A stretch of DNA of 64,000 nt from Butyrivibrio sp. (GTDB lineage: Bacteria; Bacillota; Clostridia; Lachnospirales; Lachnospiraceae). Each line of letters begins with the position of its first letter. The stretch's first letter is position 1. The stretch lies in assembly GCA_017446685.1 (NCBI GenBank), contig JAFSQI010000058.1, forward strand, positions 19,788-83,787, read 5' to 3'. The notes beneath the pieces are model-generated. The model ran no database searches, was not told the origin of the DNA, and saw only the letters and a list, made by a program, of their open reading frames with translations. Shown piece by piece: positions 56,250 through 64,000 of this stretch. Made by a program: the position numbers and the translations under genes.

Positions 56250-57401
56250 CTATTCGATTATTGAAAATGATTCGCATGTGAGAATATTATTCTTTGTTCC
56301 GGTAAGTTCACCGGTTATCTCTACATGATTTCCCTCACTATGTGCTTGAATGGCTTTGTCATAATCTTCTTTGGACACATTGATTGTAGCAGTTTTTTTG
56401 TTTTCCTTCTCATCCAAATAAACAACTGTTATTTTACCAGATGTTCTCTTTGAAAGATCAGGTGATGATTCAAGTTTTTTTATACGACCGACTATCTTTA
56501 CAGCTTGTTTCGTATGTTCTCGAAGTTTGTCAATCGTCGTGGATATCGGCTGGTAATAATCATGTGACAAAGATATACGGTCATAACGGCTACGGTTCTT
56601 TTTTACAACAGGAGACCATTGGGCAGTGAATTCAACATCAGCACCTTCAATATCAAGATTTAGACCGGCCAATGCCTCATAAAAGTTGGCGCTTATGATA
56701 CTGTTATTTTCCTCTGAAGCCAGTTTATCGATTTCACCATTGTCAATATTTGTACGTATCGAGGTTATATTTGACATTATTCTGTTAGTAACCTGTCTTG
56801 TCAGGGACTCAGCACATTGATCTTCGTCGGAAAAAATGCTCAATTGACGAAAACCTTCCACTTCGTTAAGCTCAGCAAATGGGCATACAACCGACACAAT
56901 ATAACTACCTATTTCTGTTTGCCCAAATTTGCAACTGTTGACAAATTTGGAAATTGAATCATCCATTCGCCCCTGATGAAAACGTTGAGGATGCAGGATA
57001 TCTTGTGCTGTAGCAGCTATAAGTTTTTTCGCGTTCTCGTAAATTCGTATCGCATCATCAAATAGAATATTTCCGACTTCAACATCTTTACGATCTAATC
57101 TGATTTTAAGTATATCAGTATTGGGATTTAATAAGTACAACATCAGTTGCTCAGTGGGCTGCTTTTCAACGAAAGCAACTGTTTCAACCGCCTGATACAT
57201 GGCTCTTTTATAGTCTGAGAGACTTTTATCCATTGGTAGATTTACCTGAAAGGACTCTCCGTTTGCTGTTTTAATTTGGTAAATTCTGACATATTCTTTT
57301 TTTGTGAAAAAAGGCATCCATCCGGTATCCTTAAGGTATCTGGCAAAAGCAAGAGGATTGATTTTTTCGGTTAAGTTCATGAAATTGACTGAATATATCA
57401 T
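56250..57401 (-). CDS. Unrecognised protein with OB-fold-like C-terminus
   Basis: 383 residues, no signal peptide or membrane segment. On its own strand AAGGAGG lies seven bases before ATG 57401; a GTG two codons earlier is less likely. The stop of the DUF4365 remnant overlaps the start as ATGA, so the two were translated together. I do not recognise the first 300 residues (start MIYSVNFMNLTEKINPLAFA). The last 90 (KIVGRIKKLESSP, GKITVVYLDEKENK, HVEITGELTG) look like a small beta-barrel of OB type, which could bind nucleic acid. Opposite orientation and the DUF4365 partner suggest a defence-type or mobile insertion within the glycan island. Confidence 0.6.
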   Translation of the reverse strand: MIYSVNFMNLTEKINPLAFARYLKDTGWMPFFTKKEYVRIYQIKTANGESFQVNLPMDKSLSDYKRAMYQAVETVAFVEKQPTEQLMLYLLNPNTDILKIRLDRKDVEVGNILFDDAIRIYENAKKLIAATAQDILHPQRFHQGRMDDSISKFVNSCKFGQTEIGSYIVSVVCPFAELNEVEGFRQLSIFSDEDQCAESLTRQVTNRIMSNITSIRTNIDNGEIDKLASEENNSIISANFYEALAGLNLDIEGADVEFTAQWSPVVKKNRSRYDRISLSHDYYQPISTTIDKLREHTKQAVKIVGRIKKLESSPDLSKRTSGKITVVYLDEKENKKTATINVSKEDYDKAIQAHSEGNHVEITGELTGTKNNILTCESFSIIE

Positions 57402-57727
57402 GGCCACTCCTCCTTTGCTATTTTTTCTAAGGTTTCCAATAAAAAAGACTGGTTGACAATATTAGTCTTTGGAATATTCACATTTATTGTAGATTGGTTA
57501 TCAGTTTTTGGGGAAGACGAAAAATCAGCCCAATACATGCGACCTTTTATTAACAAATCCTCAGGACTCCATTGAACCCAATCATCTGTTTTCTCAGGAA
57601 AAATAAGAAGACCAAGGATTATGGGGGTTGTTGAGGGAGCACATAGGTCATTATAGTTCTTCGCCTTTAATTTATAGTTAATCATGTCATCACTTTCGCT
57701 ATATTGTGAAGATGATGAAGTGCTTTT
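57398..57727 (-). pseudogene. 5'-truncated DUF4365 gene remnant
   Basis: The 95-residue frame with an ATG at 57685 reads YKLKAKNYNDLCAPSTTPII, LLIFPEKTDDWVQWS and RMYWADFS, matching the C-terminal part of DUF4365 proteins. The match continues upstream of that ATG, as KSTSSSSQYSESDD to 57727, and is then cut by TAA. One A fewer in the six-A run there would join it to a preceding Leu-Lys, as in LKSTS of intact members. The N-terminal half of the domain is not found farther upstream. So the gene is decayed. DUF4365 has a restriction-nuclease-like fold by repute and occurs near defence genes. Confidence 0.65.
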
Positions 57728-57800
57728 TTAAGTGTAATTTTCACCATTATAACATGTTTTATGCAATAGTCTACAAAAATTGAGAACTGATGTTATTATA

Positions 57801-57830
57801 TTAAAAAATATACGTGAAATGGTGTATAAT
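57801..57830 (+). promoter_or_regulatory. Possible housekeeping promoter for the GT4 operon
   Basis: TATAAT at 57825-57830 with TTAAAA at 57801-57806 and an 18-base spacer, in an AT-rich gap. It would restart transcription after the minus-strand insertion and give a leader of about 70 bases before the gene at 57908. Confidence 0.4.
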
Positions 57831-57907
57831 ACATTTATATATTAGTAATCAAATTTGAGATTTTTGTAATAATCATTTGTTAATCAAGCTATTGCCTGGA
57901 GAATGTG

Positions 57908-59017
57908 ATGCATAGAATAACATCGATAGTCTGGGAACCAAGACCCTGGCTTGACGTTGAGCTGGCAAAAGATATTACCTTGGTGCCTTATTTACTACAC
58001 AAAAATCATGGGTGTGAAGTTACTCTTGTGACTGGACCGGGGGAAGTATATACATATATCAAATACTTAGAGGGGATTACTCTAGTTATTCTGAAAGACT
58101 GTTCTATTGAAAGTAAGCTAGAATATATTGATGCTCATCATGAAAATATTGATCTTATGATGTTCTATGGAGTTACAGCGCATGATCTTTATATGGATGA
58201 GCATTTACGAAAAATAGGTGCCAAGTGCATGAGAACATGCGCGTTGGACATGAATATTGAATATGCAGACAGGCTGGTATTTTATAAAGAACCTTTTTAT
58301 GGATATTTTAATGATATGGATTTAATGTGGCAGTCTGATGCGATTATGTCAGAGTTTTTGAACAAAAAATGGGATTGGGAAATTGAATGTGAGAGGAATG
58401 GTTATTACAATCTGATAAAGCAAACAAGTGAAGTAGAATATATTCCAATACAAGATAGGGATAACACTATTTTGTATGTTGGTAGAGTTACAGAAGAACA
58501 GAAACGCATAAAGATGCTGCTTGAAGCTTATAGTAAAATCGCTGATAAGATAGACGGTTGGCTATTAAAGCTGGTTGGTCCCATAGACGAAAGTATAAAT
58601 GAATACCTGGAAACATATTTAGATTATAATTCGGATATAGCAGATCGCATAACTTTTACAGGTGCTATAAAAGACAGAGAATTACTTCATGAAGAGTACC
58701 AAAAGGCTAAGATTTTCGCTTCTACAAGTGACATGGAGGGTGGAGTCCCTAATTCAATGGCAGAGGCATTGTGTTCAGGATGTGTAATGGCGATTACTCA
58801 GATAGAAGCATATAAAGATTGCATAGGTGATGAGGAGGCAGGACTTAGCGTTCCTATTGGTGATATAGAGGGATTTTCTGATATGCTTTTAAGACTATGT
58901 ACAGAAATAGATTTGGAAAAAATGTCTAAAGCTGCTTATTCAAGAGGTAACCGTTTTTTCAATATGGAAAAAATTGTTGAGGATATATATGGGAAACTTT
59001 GTGATAGAGGGTTTTAA
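57908..59017 (+). CDS. GT4-family glycosyltransferase
   Basis: 369-residue GT-B enzyme. The C-terminal domain is clear: NTILYVGRVTEEQKRIKMLL at its start, LKLVGPIDE, RITFTGAIKDRELLHEEY, and the donor-site block STSDMEGGVPNSMAEALCSG with the E-x7-E pair typical of GT4. The N-terminal domain has WEPRPWLDVELAKD and is less conserved. ATG 57908 is preferred to the adjacent GTG 57905. It reopens the + strand glycan genes after the defence-like pair, and its 3' end overlaps the next small gene by 29 bases. Confidence 0.85.
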   Translation: MHRITSIVWEPRPWLDVELAKDITLVPYLLHKNHGCEVTLVTGPGEVYTYIKYLEGITLVILKDCSIESKLEYIDAHHENIDLMMFYGVTAHDLYMDEHLRKIGAKCMRTCALDMNIEYADRLVFYKEPFYGYFNDMDLMWQSDAIMSEFLNKKWDWEIECERNGYYNLIKQTSEVEYIPIQDRDNTILYVGRVTEEQKRIKMLLEAYSKIADKIDGWLLKLVGPIDESINEYLETYLDYNSDIADRITFTGAIKDRELLHEEYQKAKIFASTSDMEGGVPNSMAEALCSGCVMAITQIEAYKDCIGDEEAGLSVPIGDIEGFSDMLLRLCTEIDLEKMSKAAYSRGNRFFNMEKIVEDIYGKLCDRGF

Positions 59018-59582
59018 GTACATTTATGAAGACGAAAAAGAAAGAGAAATATTATTGGATTTAGAGGATTGGTTTTCCAATTTTGGCAGAGTACCATTTC
59101 ATGATTATTTTGATAATAAGACTGTTTCAACGCTTATTCTGGAAAATCTGGAAGAACACAGCAAATATTGTAAAAATTATTCTCATTTATCTGAATATGA
59201 AGTCACATACGCTTTGATGGACGTGGTTTTTATCAGGGAACATACAAGAAGTAAATATCCAAAGAATATAGCTGAATTTGGTGCTGAAAATAGAATTGTC
59301 CAGAACCACATTGAAAACATATTGTTTGAACTGCAACCCAAATCCCAATACTGTAAATGTAATAATGATTGTGATAACGATATAGTTATCATAAATGCGA
59401 CGGAAAGAAAAGATTCATGGGAAGAAATAATTGAGGAAGCATTAAGTTGCATGACGAGCGGCGGATTGCTTATTGCTTTATGTATTGGACAGGATAATAT
59501 GTATGAAAGCATGGTTAGGAGATTTCATAACAGTAAGATTTATCGAGTAGATGATAGTATGCTATGGAAAATAAGAAAATAA
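58989..59582 (+). CDS. Small protein, possibly methyltransferase-like
   Basis: 197 residues, overlapping the GT4 gene end by 29 bases; ATG 58989 follows TTGAGGA. I do not recognise a family with certainty. The second half has NIAEFGAENRIVQNHIENIL, DNDIVIINATERKDSW and a SGGLLIALCIG strand that together recall the core of a class I SAM methyltransferase lacking the glycine-rich loop. It also resembles in layout the short tails of the two large glycosyltransferases at 46807 and 49967. It may be a non-catalytic partner, or a decayed domain that became detached. Confidence 0.5.
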   Translation: MGNFVIEGFKYIYEDEKEREILLDLEDWFSNFGRVPFHDYFDNKTVSTLILENLEEHSKYCKNYSHLSEYEVTYALMDVVFIREHTRSKYPKNIAEFGAENRIVQNHIENILFELQPKSQYCKCNNDCDNDIVIINATERKDSWEEIIEEALSCMTSGGLLIALCIGQDNMYESMVRRFHNSKIYRVDDSMLWKIRK

Positions 59583-59597
59583 TATGGGGATTATTAA

Positions 59598-60548
59598 ATG
59601 AATGTTGTAACCGCGTTAAATAAAAAATATCTTCCATATACAGTTGTTATGTTAACTTCTCTCGGGATAAATGTAAAAGAGAAGATTGATGCTTATTTGC
59701 TTAATAGTGAACTTTCCGAAAAAGATATCGGTTGTATTAATGCTGCTTTGTCAAAATATAGTATTAACATTCATCCAACATATGTTGATAAGAATAATTT
59801 TAGTTCAAAACTTCCGAGAAATAGTCAATGGACAATTGAGACATATTATCGACTTATGATGCTGGAATTGTTGCCGGATACTGTAAACAGAGCTTTATAT
59901 CTTGATGGCGACATTATAGTAAATAAGAGTGTTGAAAGTTTGTATGAGATGGAATTTGGTGACAAAGAAATAATAGCTTGTGATGATGCCAGTGGATTTA
60001 ACCAAATGAATCATTATGGAACAAAGCATCAAGCAATGTTCAGTGGTGCATATGATAATGGGTTTAGATATTTTAATGCCGGAGTAATGTTGCTAAATAT
60101 TGATTTGCTTAGAAAAAAGTATTCGTTTGAGACATATTTAAAAGCTTTTGAAGAATGGAATTATGAGATGGAGGCACCTGATCAGGATATATTGAATTGG
60201 GTTCATTGGAAGAATGTTGGATTTGTTGATTATTCAACATATGATTTGTTTGCCAGAATCGCACACAATGCAGAAATTACATATGATGAAGTGAAAGAAA
60301 ATGTGGCGATAGTACATTTTGCCGGTGAAAAACCATGGGAAAACTGTAATGTACATTTTGATATTGAAAAATTATGGTGGGATTACGCAAAACTGACACC
60401 ATATTACGTTGAATTATTAGAAAACTTTGTGAGCACTGCTATGACTGACAAAACAGTTGAAAACTATATCAAAGACATTGAAAAAAGATATGATGACCAG
60501 TCAGAAATGATTAATAAGTTAATTGAAAAAGTGAAAAAATTGATATGA
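59598..60548 (+). CDS. GT8-family glycosyltransferase
   Basis: 316-residue GT-A enzyme. The start MNVVTALNKKYLPYTVVMLT is the GT8 N-terminus, RALYLDGDIIVNKSVESLY holds the metal-binding DGD motif, GFRYFNAGVMLLNID and EAPDQDILNWV are further GT8 blocks, and IVHFAGEKPWE contains the conserved His. Known GT8 members transfer galactose or glucose, often in LPS and glycoprotein pathways. TGGGGA precedes the ATG. A C-terminal coiled extension of about 35 residues (KDIEKRYDDQSEMINKLIEK) may mediate assembly. Confidence 0.9.
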   Translation: MNVVTALNKKYLPYTVVMLTSLGINVKEKIDAYLLNSELSEKDIGCINAALSKYSINIHPTYVDKNNFSSKLPRNSQWTIETYYRLMMLELLPDTVNRALYLDGDIIVNKSVESLYEMEFGDKEIIACDDASGFNQMNHYGTKHQAMFSGAYDNGFRYFNAGVMLLNIDLLRKKYSFETYLKAFEEWNYEMEAPDQDILNWVHWKNVGFVDYSTYDLFARIAHNAEITYDEVKENVAIVHFAGEKPWENCNVHFDIEKLWWDYAKLTPYYVELLENFVSTAMTDKTVENYIKDIEKRYDDQSEMINKLIEKVKKLI

Positions 60549-60557
60549 GGATAAAAC

Positions 60558-61391
60558 ATGGTAACTGTTTTTACACCGACATATAACAGGGGTTATAGGC
60601 TGGGAAAATTATATGAATCATTAAAGAGTCAGACTTCAAAGGCATTTGAGTGGATCATCATAAATGACGGAAGTACGGATGACACTGATGAAATAGTTAA
60701 AAAGTGGCTTAAGGAAGAGAAAGACTTTCCTATTATATATAAGAAAGTTCCAAATGGAGGAAAACACAGAGCAATAAATAAAGCTGTGCAAATGGCAAAA
60801 AACGATGCTTTTTTTATAGTTGATAGTGATGATTATTTGTTGGATGATGCAGTAGAAAAGGCTGACAGATGGTTTTCGCAAATTTCGGAGAATGAAAACT
60901 TTGCCGGAGTAAGTGGCTTGAAATGTGAATTGGATGGCAAGCCTGTAGGTGGTTACGGGAATTTTGAGGGAGAATACGTGGATTGTACAAATTTACAAAG
61001 GCATTTGTATAATCTTTTAGATGATAAAGCTGAAATATATAAGACGAGTGTTCTGAAAAAATATCCGTTTCCGGAGTTTGAAGGGGAGAATTTTCTTCCT
61101 GAATCACTTATATGGGATAGCATTGCAAAAGATGGATATAATATAAGATGGTTTAATGAGATAATATATGTGTGTGAATATCTTTCTGACGGATTAACCG
61201 CCAGCTCAGATAAGAAATTTATGGATAATCCTAAAGGCTTTTTATCATATCTTAATATGCTTGAAAGCGTTCATAATCCAAAAGAAGTGGATGTTTTCAG
61301 GCTGCAATACTATCAAAATATCATAAAAACTTATGGTGTAGACAAGGTAATCGAAATAATCAACATGGCTAATGAAATGAAGAGACTATAA
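60558..61391 (+). CDS. GT2-family glycosyltransferase
   Basis: 277-residue GT-A enzyme. TVFTPTYNRGYRLGKLYESL is the nucleotide-binding start, IIINDGSTDDTDEIVKKW follows, NGGKHRAINKAVQMA is typical, and FIVDSDDYLLDDAV contains the DxD-like metal site. The C-terminal region has NFLPESLIWDSIAKDGYNIR, with an acid that may act as base, and YLSDGLTAS. The gene follows the GT8 gene by nine bases behind GAGGA, and both belong to one transcript. Sugar specificity is not readable. Confidence 0.9.
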   Translation: MVTVFTPTYNRGYRLGKLYESLKSQTSKAFEWIIINDGSTDDTDEIVKKWLKEEKDFPIIYKKVPNGGKHRAINKAVQMAKNDAFFIVDSDDYLLDDAVEKADRWFSQISENENFAGVSGLKCELDGKPVGGYGNFEGEYVDCTNLQRHLYNLLDDKAEIYKTSVLKKYPFPEFEGENFLPESLIWDSIAKDGYNIRWFNEIIYVCEYLSDGLTASSDKKFMDNPKGFLSYLNMLESVHNPKEVDVFRLQYYQNIIKTYGVDKVIEIINMANEMKRL

Positions 61392-61416
61392 GGGAAAATA
61401 GATTTTTCTAATATGT

Positions 61417-62604
61417 GTGGAGATGGATACAATAAAATATGGACTTATATACGTAAATGAAATTAAATATGATGATATAGCCTGGTCTATGCTGGGGAAT
61501 GGAAAAAACATAGAAATAATAAATACAGAAATATCAATATATAGCAAGAATAGATCAGACATAGAAAAAGTAATTGTCAAGCTTGCTGAAAAGTCTATTG
61601 AAGTTGCAATTTCTATGAATTTTTGCCCGGCCGTATCAGATGCCTGCATGGAACTAGGAATAAAGTATGTTGCATGGGTTTATGACATGCCTCAGCAGGG
61701 ATTATATGAGGATCAGATTTACAATGAATGTAATTATATCTTTTCTTTTGATCAGATTCAGGTACTTCAGTTACTTCAGAAGGGCGTAAAGAATGTTTAT
61801 CATCTGCCGCTTGCGACTAATATATACAGAAATGCAGGATTAGTAGTGAATGAAAGGGATGAAGCTGAATATTCCTGTGATATTTCTTTTGTCGGCAGCA
61901 TGTATTCGGAGAATTATTATAATGCTGTTAAGACTTTTGTGTCTGAGCCAACGAATAGAGAAATTAATAATATTATTAGCACAGCATATGGAAAATGGGA
62001 TGGGATAAATAGGATAAATGGTCAATTGTCAGAAAAAGCTTTGGACGAATTATGGAATATAAATGGAAACAAAATGTCGATTGATCATAAAATGGGAAAA
62101 GATGATTTTCTTGGTGCAGCTCTTTTTTCCAGATATCTGGCAAATTTAGAACGCACAAATATCTTAATAAAATTAAACAAATATAATATCAGATTGTATA
62201 CAACGGATAAAAATATAGTTATTCCGGGAGTAAGAATTGGGAGTGAATTGTCATATGATGAGCAGCTTCCAAAGGTTTATTTTCTAAGTAAGATTAATTT
62301 GAATATAACACTTCATTCTATTATTTCAGGAATTCCTTTAAGGGTATTCGATATAATGGGAGTCGGGGGATTTATGCTTACTAACTATCAACCTGAGATT
62401 GAGGATTATTTTTTGATTGGAAAAGATATCGAGGTATATCGGGATATTGATGAACTTGTTGATAAGGTTGATTTTTATCTTAAAAATGAGAATGCCAGGC
62501 TTAGGATAGCACTTAATGGATATAAAGTTGTAAGTGAAAAACATAGTTATGATAATAGGATTAATGAAATACTGGAAAAACTTGATAGGAGATTATTAGC
62601 ATGA
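61417..62604 (+). CDS. CgeB-like glycosyltransferase (fourth copy)
   Basis: 395 residues (GTG 61417; ATG 61423 is equally possible, since the ribosome site is unclear). N-terminal block YGLIYVNEIKYDDIAW and YVAWVYDMPQQG, C-terminal block LSKINLNITLHSIISGIPLR and FDIMGVGGFMLTNYQPEIEDY. The end of the protein, SHKHSYDNRI-like SEKHSYDNRINEILEKL, is shared with the copy at 36139 (YENRIDILLSK). It overlaps the following gene by ATGA, so it is co-translated with the phosphodiesterase-like protein. Confidence 0.82.
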   Translation: MEMDTIKYGLIYVNEIKYDDIAWSMLGNGKNIEIINTEISIYSKNRSDIEKVIVKLAEKSIEVAISMNFCPAVSDACMELGIKYVAWVYDMPQQGLYEDQIYNECNYIFSFDQIQVLQLLQKGVKNVYHLPLATNIYRNAGLVVNERDEAEYSCDISFVGSMYSENYYNAVKTFVSEPTNREINNIISTAYGKWDGINRINGQLSEKALDELWNINGNKMSIDHKMGKDDFLGAALFSRYLANLERTNILIKLNKYNIRLYTTDKNIVIPGVRIGSELSYDEQLPKVYFLSKINLNITLHSIISGIPLRVFDIMGVGGFMLTNYQPEIEDYFLIGKDIEVYRDIDELVDKVDFYLKNENARLRIALNGYKVVSEKHSYDNRINEILEKLDRRLLA

Positions 62605-63221
62605 GGATTCTTGCACATCGTGGGTTATGGTCAGCACCAGAAGAAAAAAATACACTTACCAGTTTCAGTCGAGCATTTGAAAATGGTTTTGGCATAGAAA
62701 CAGATGTGAGAGATTATTGTGGAAAACTGGTGGTGTCACATGATATTGCGACAGAACAATCCGAGCCATTTGCAAAAGTTTTAGATATTTATAATCAATT
62801 TAATTCTAATGAAATTTTGGCAGTAAACATAAAAGCTGATGGAATACAGAATTTATTATCAAGGGATTTGCAAAATTATTCTATTGATAATTATTTTGTT
62901 TTTGATATGTCCATTCCTGAGCAGGTTGTATATCATAAGCAAAATTTTAATGTGTATACAAGAATGAGTGAATATGAAACCCATCCGGTTCTGGAAGAAA
63001 AATCAGAAGGAATTTGGATGGATGAGTGGGAAAAATCCTGGATAGCAGCAAGTATTATAGAAAAATATCTTTTAAGCAACAAGAAAGTATCAGTAATTTC
63101 TCCTGAAATACATGGAAGGGATAAGACACATATTTGGAAACAGCTTAAGCAGTTTAAAGATAATGAAAATGTATTACTTTGTACAGATGTACCGTTGGAA
63201 GCAAAGGAGTATTTTGTATGA
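62601..63221 (+). CDS. Glycerophosphodiester phosphodiesterase-like protein
   Basis: 206 residues, shorter than the usual 240-300. The TIM-barrel start MRILAHRGLWSAPEEKNTL contains the HRG motif, GIETDVRDY the metal-binding ExD, and LVVSHDIA the second catalytic His, so the active-site elements are present. Later strands are brief. Such enzymes cleave glycerophosphodiesters, and in this place the substrate could be a phosphodiester on a glycan or a precursor. It overlaps genes on both sides by ATGA, tying it to the CgeB-like enzyme and the HAD phosphatase. A sugar-phosphate role is inference. Confidence 0.75.
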   Translation: MRILAHRGLWSAPEEKNTLTSFSRAFENGFGIETDVRDYCGKLVVSHDIATEQSEPFAKVLDIYNQFNSNEILAVNIKADGIQNLLSRDLQNYSIDNYFVFDMSIPEQVVYHKQNFNVYTRMSEYETHPVLEEKSEGIWMDEWEKSWIAASIIEKYLLSNKKVSVISPEIHGRDKTHIWKQLKQFKDNENVLLCTDVPLEAKEYFV

Positions 63222-63910
63222 GTGATAAAATAAAAGCATTACTATTTGATATGGACGGTGTTTTAATTGATGCAAAGGATTGGCATTATGAGTCTTTGAA
63301 TAAGGCCTTGGGTCTATTTGGTCTTGGAATTAGCAGATATGATCATCTGCATACTTTTGATGGGCTGCCTACCAGAGAAAAGCTGAAGATGCTGAGTGAA
63401 CAATATTATCTTCCTGAGGAACTACATTCATTTATTAATCAGTTAAAACAAAAATATACATTGGAAGAAACTACGCTTAAATGTCGTCCAATGTTTCATC
63501 ATGAATATGCTCTTTCAAGACTTCATAACAGTGGCTATAAAATAGCTGTATGTTCTAATAGTGTCCGCACAACAATTGAAAATATGATGCGGTTGTCTAA
63601 TCTGGAAAAATATATAGATCTGATAGTTTCCAATGAAGATGTGGTTAAAGCAAAACCTGACCCTGAAATGTATATAGTTACTATTCAAAAGTTTGGACTT
63701 AAGCCTTCAGAATGTCTGGTGGTCGAGGATAATCCGAAAGGAATAGCTGCAGGACGAGATAGTGGGGCATACGTCCTGGCTGTTGATACAGTATATGATG
63801 TAAATTATGAGAATATCACAGGAGCCATATCAAAATGTGAAAGTGGTAAGATGCCAAGGAAGCCTACTAATAAAAAGTCAATAGGAAATTTGAAAATATT
63901 TGAACATTGA
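63218..63910 (+). CDS. HAD-superfamily phosphatase/phosphoglucomutase-like protein
   Basis: 230 residues, cytoplasmic. Motif I is LLFDMDGVLIDAKDWHYESL with the nucleophilic Asp, motif II is VCSNSVRTT, motif III has the Lys in VVKAKPDPEMY, and motif IV is VVEDNPKGIAAG. The helical cap lies between 20 and 85. This is the subfamily of beta-phosphoglucomutase and sugar-phosphate phosphatases. ATG 63218 follows AAGGAG and overlaps the previous stop. It would be suited to making a sugar-phosphate donor for the glycan island; an unrelated substrate is possible. It ends about 90 bases before the window edge. Confidence 0.88.
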   Translation: MSDKIKALLFDMDGVLIDAKDWHYESLNKALGLFGLGISRYDHLHTFDGLPTREKLKMLSEQYYLPEELHSFINQLKQKYTLEETTLKCRPMFHHEYALSRLHNSGYKIAVCSNSVRTTIENMMRLSNLEKYIDLIVSNEDVVKAKPDPEMYIVTIQKFGLKPSECLVVEDNPKGIAAGRDSGAYVLAVDTVYDVNYENITGAISKCESGKMPRKPTNKKSIGNLKIFEH

Positions 63911-63930
63911 AAATTATGTACAACAAATAG

Positions 63931-63950
63931 ACCGACAGATGGATGTCGGT
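63931..63950 (+). terminator. Possible weak terminator hairpin at the end of the island
   Basis: ACCGACA (63931-63937) and TGTCGGT (63944-63950) pair perfectly with a 6-base loop, 20 bases after the HAD gene. Only a short T pair follows, so termination is uncertain. The remaining 50 bases to the window end show no clear feature. Confidence 0.35.
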
Positions 63951-64000
63951 TTCAGAGAAGAGATGATGGTGATGGTTTGTTTTACTCAGCAGACTCCTGA

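Noticed and set aside
1-64000. CRISPR arrays, tRNA or rRNA genes, IS elements, riboswitches
   Set aside because: No direct-repeat series, cloverleaf, transposase or recognised riboswitch core was seen on either strand.

Overview
The window looks like chromosome of an anaerobic, motile Firmicute, most likely Lachnospiraceae of the Butyrivibrio/Pseudobutyrivibrio type. This is an inference from low-GC coding sequence, strong AGGAGG ribosome binding sites, short two-domain flagellins, sigma-28 promoters, an Amt-PII fusion and many DUF3880/CgeB-like glycosyltransferases. No rRNA, tRNA, CRISPR array, IS element or complete prophage was seen. Region 1 (1-13.5 kb) is a nitrogen block on the + strand: a peptide/nickel-family ABC importer (permease cut by the window edge, second permease, two ATPases, lipoprotein), an ammonium channel fused to a PII sensor, a MATE exporter, and a complete urease set with fused gamma-beta subunit (ureAB-C-E-F-G-D). 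A truncated, stop-containing pdxT remnant follows, then an intrinsic terminator. Region 2 (14.0-22.2 kb) is a compact biosynthetic operon and the most interesting part of the window: a fused acetyl-CoA carboxyltransferase (AccD-AccA), a type II thioesterase, a stand-alone malonyl acyltransferase, and a 1660-residue protein ordered fatty acyl-AMP ligase, ACP, ketosynthase, ACP, PLP-dependent alpha-oxoamine synthase. Read literally, it activates a carboxylic acid, extends it once with malonyl supplied in trans, and releases it by decarboxylative condensation with an amino acid. The product would be an amino-diketone or a 3-hydroxypyrrole-type lipid. Region 3 (22.3-31.7 kb) is signalling: a membrane HD-GYP phosphodiesterase, two tandem hybrid histidine kinases with the same kinase-receiver-HPt-tail module behind different sensors, and a stand-alone double-receiver protein. 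Region 4 (31.7-44.6 kb) is flagellar: flaG-fliD-fliS-fliT-like behind a sigma-28 promoter and two fliC genes with their own sigma-28 promoters and structured GGA-containing leaders. CgeB-like glycosyltransferases and a LicD-domain protein are interleaved, and a frameshifted AAA-ATPase/nuclease gene lies between the flagellins. Region 5 (44.7-63.9 kb) is an AT-rich glycan-modification island, plausibly for flagellin or surface glycan: three WavE-like proteins, a broken GT2, two large multidomain glycosyltransferases whose active-site motifs have decayed in complementary domains, an SGNH-like protein, GT4, GT8, GT2 and CgeB-like enzymes, a phosphodiesterase-like protein and a HAD phosphatase. 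A two-gene minus-strand insertion of defence-like character (a DUF4365 remnant and an unrecognised protein) interrupts it.
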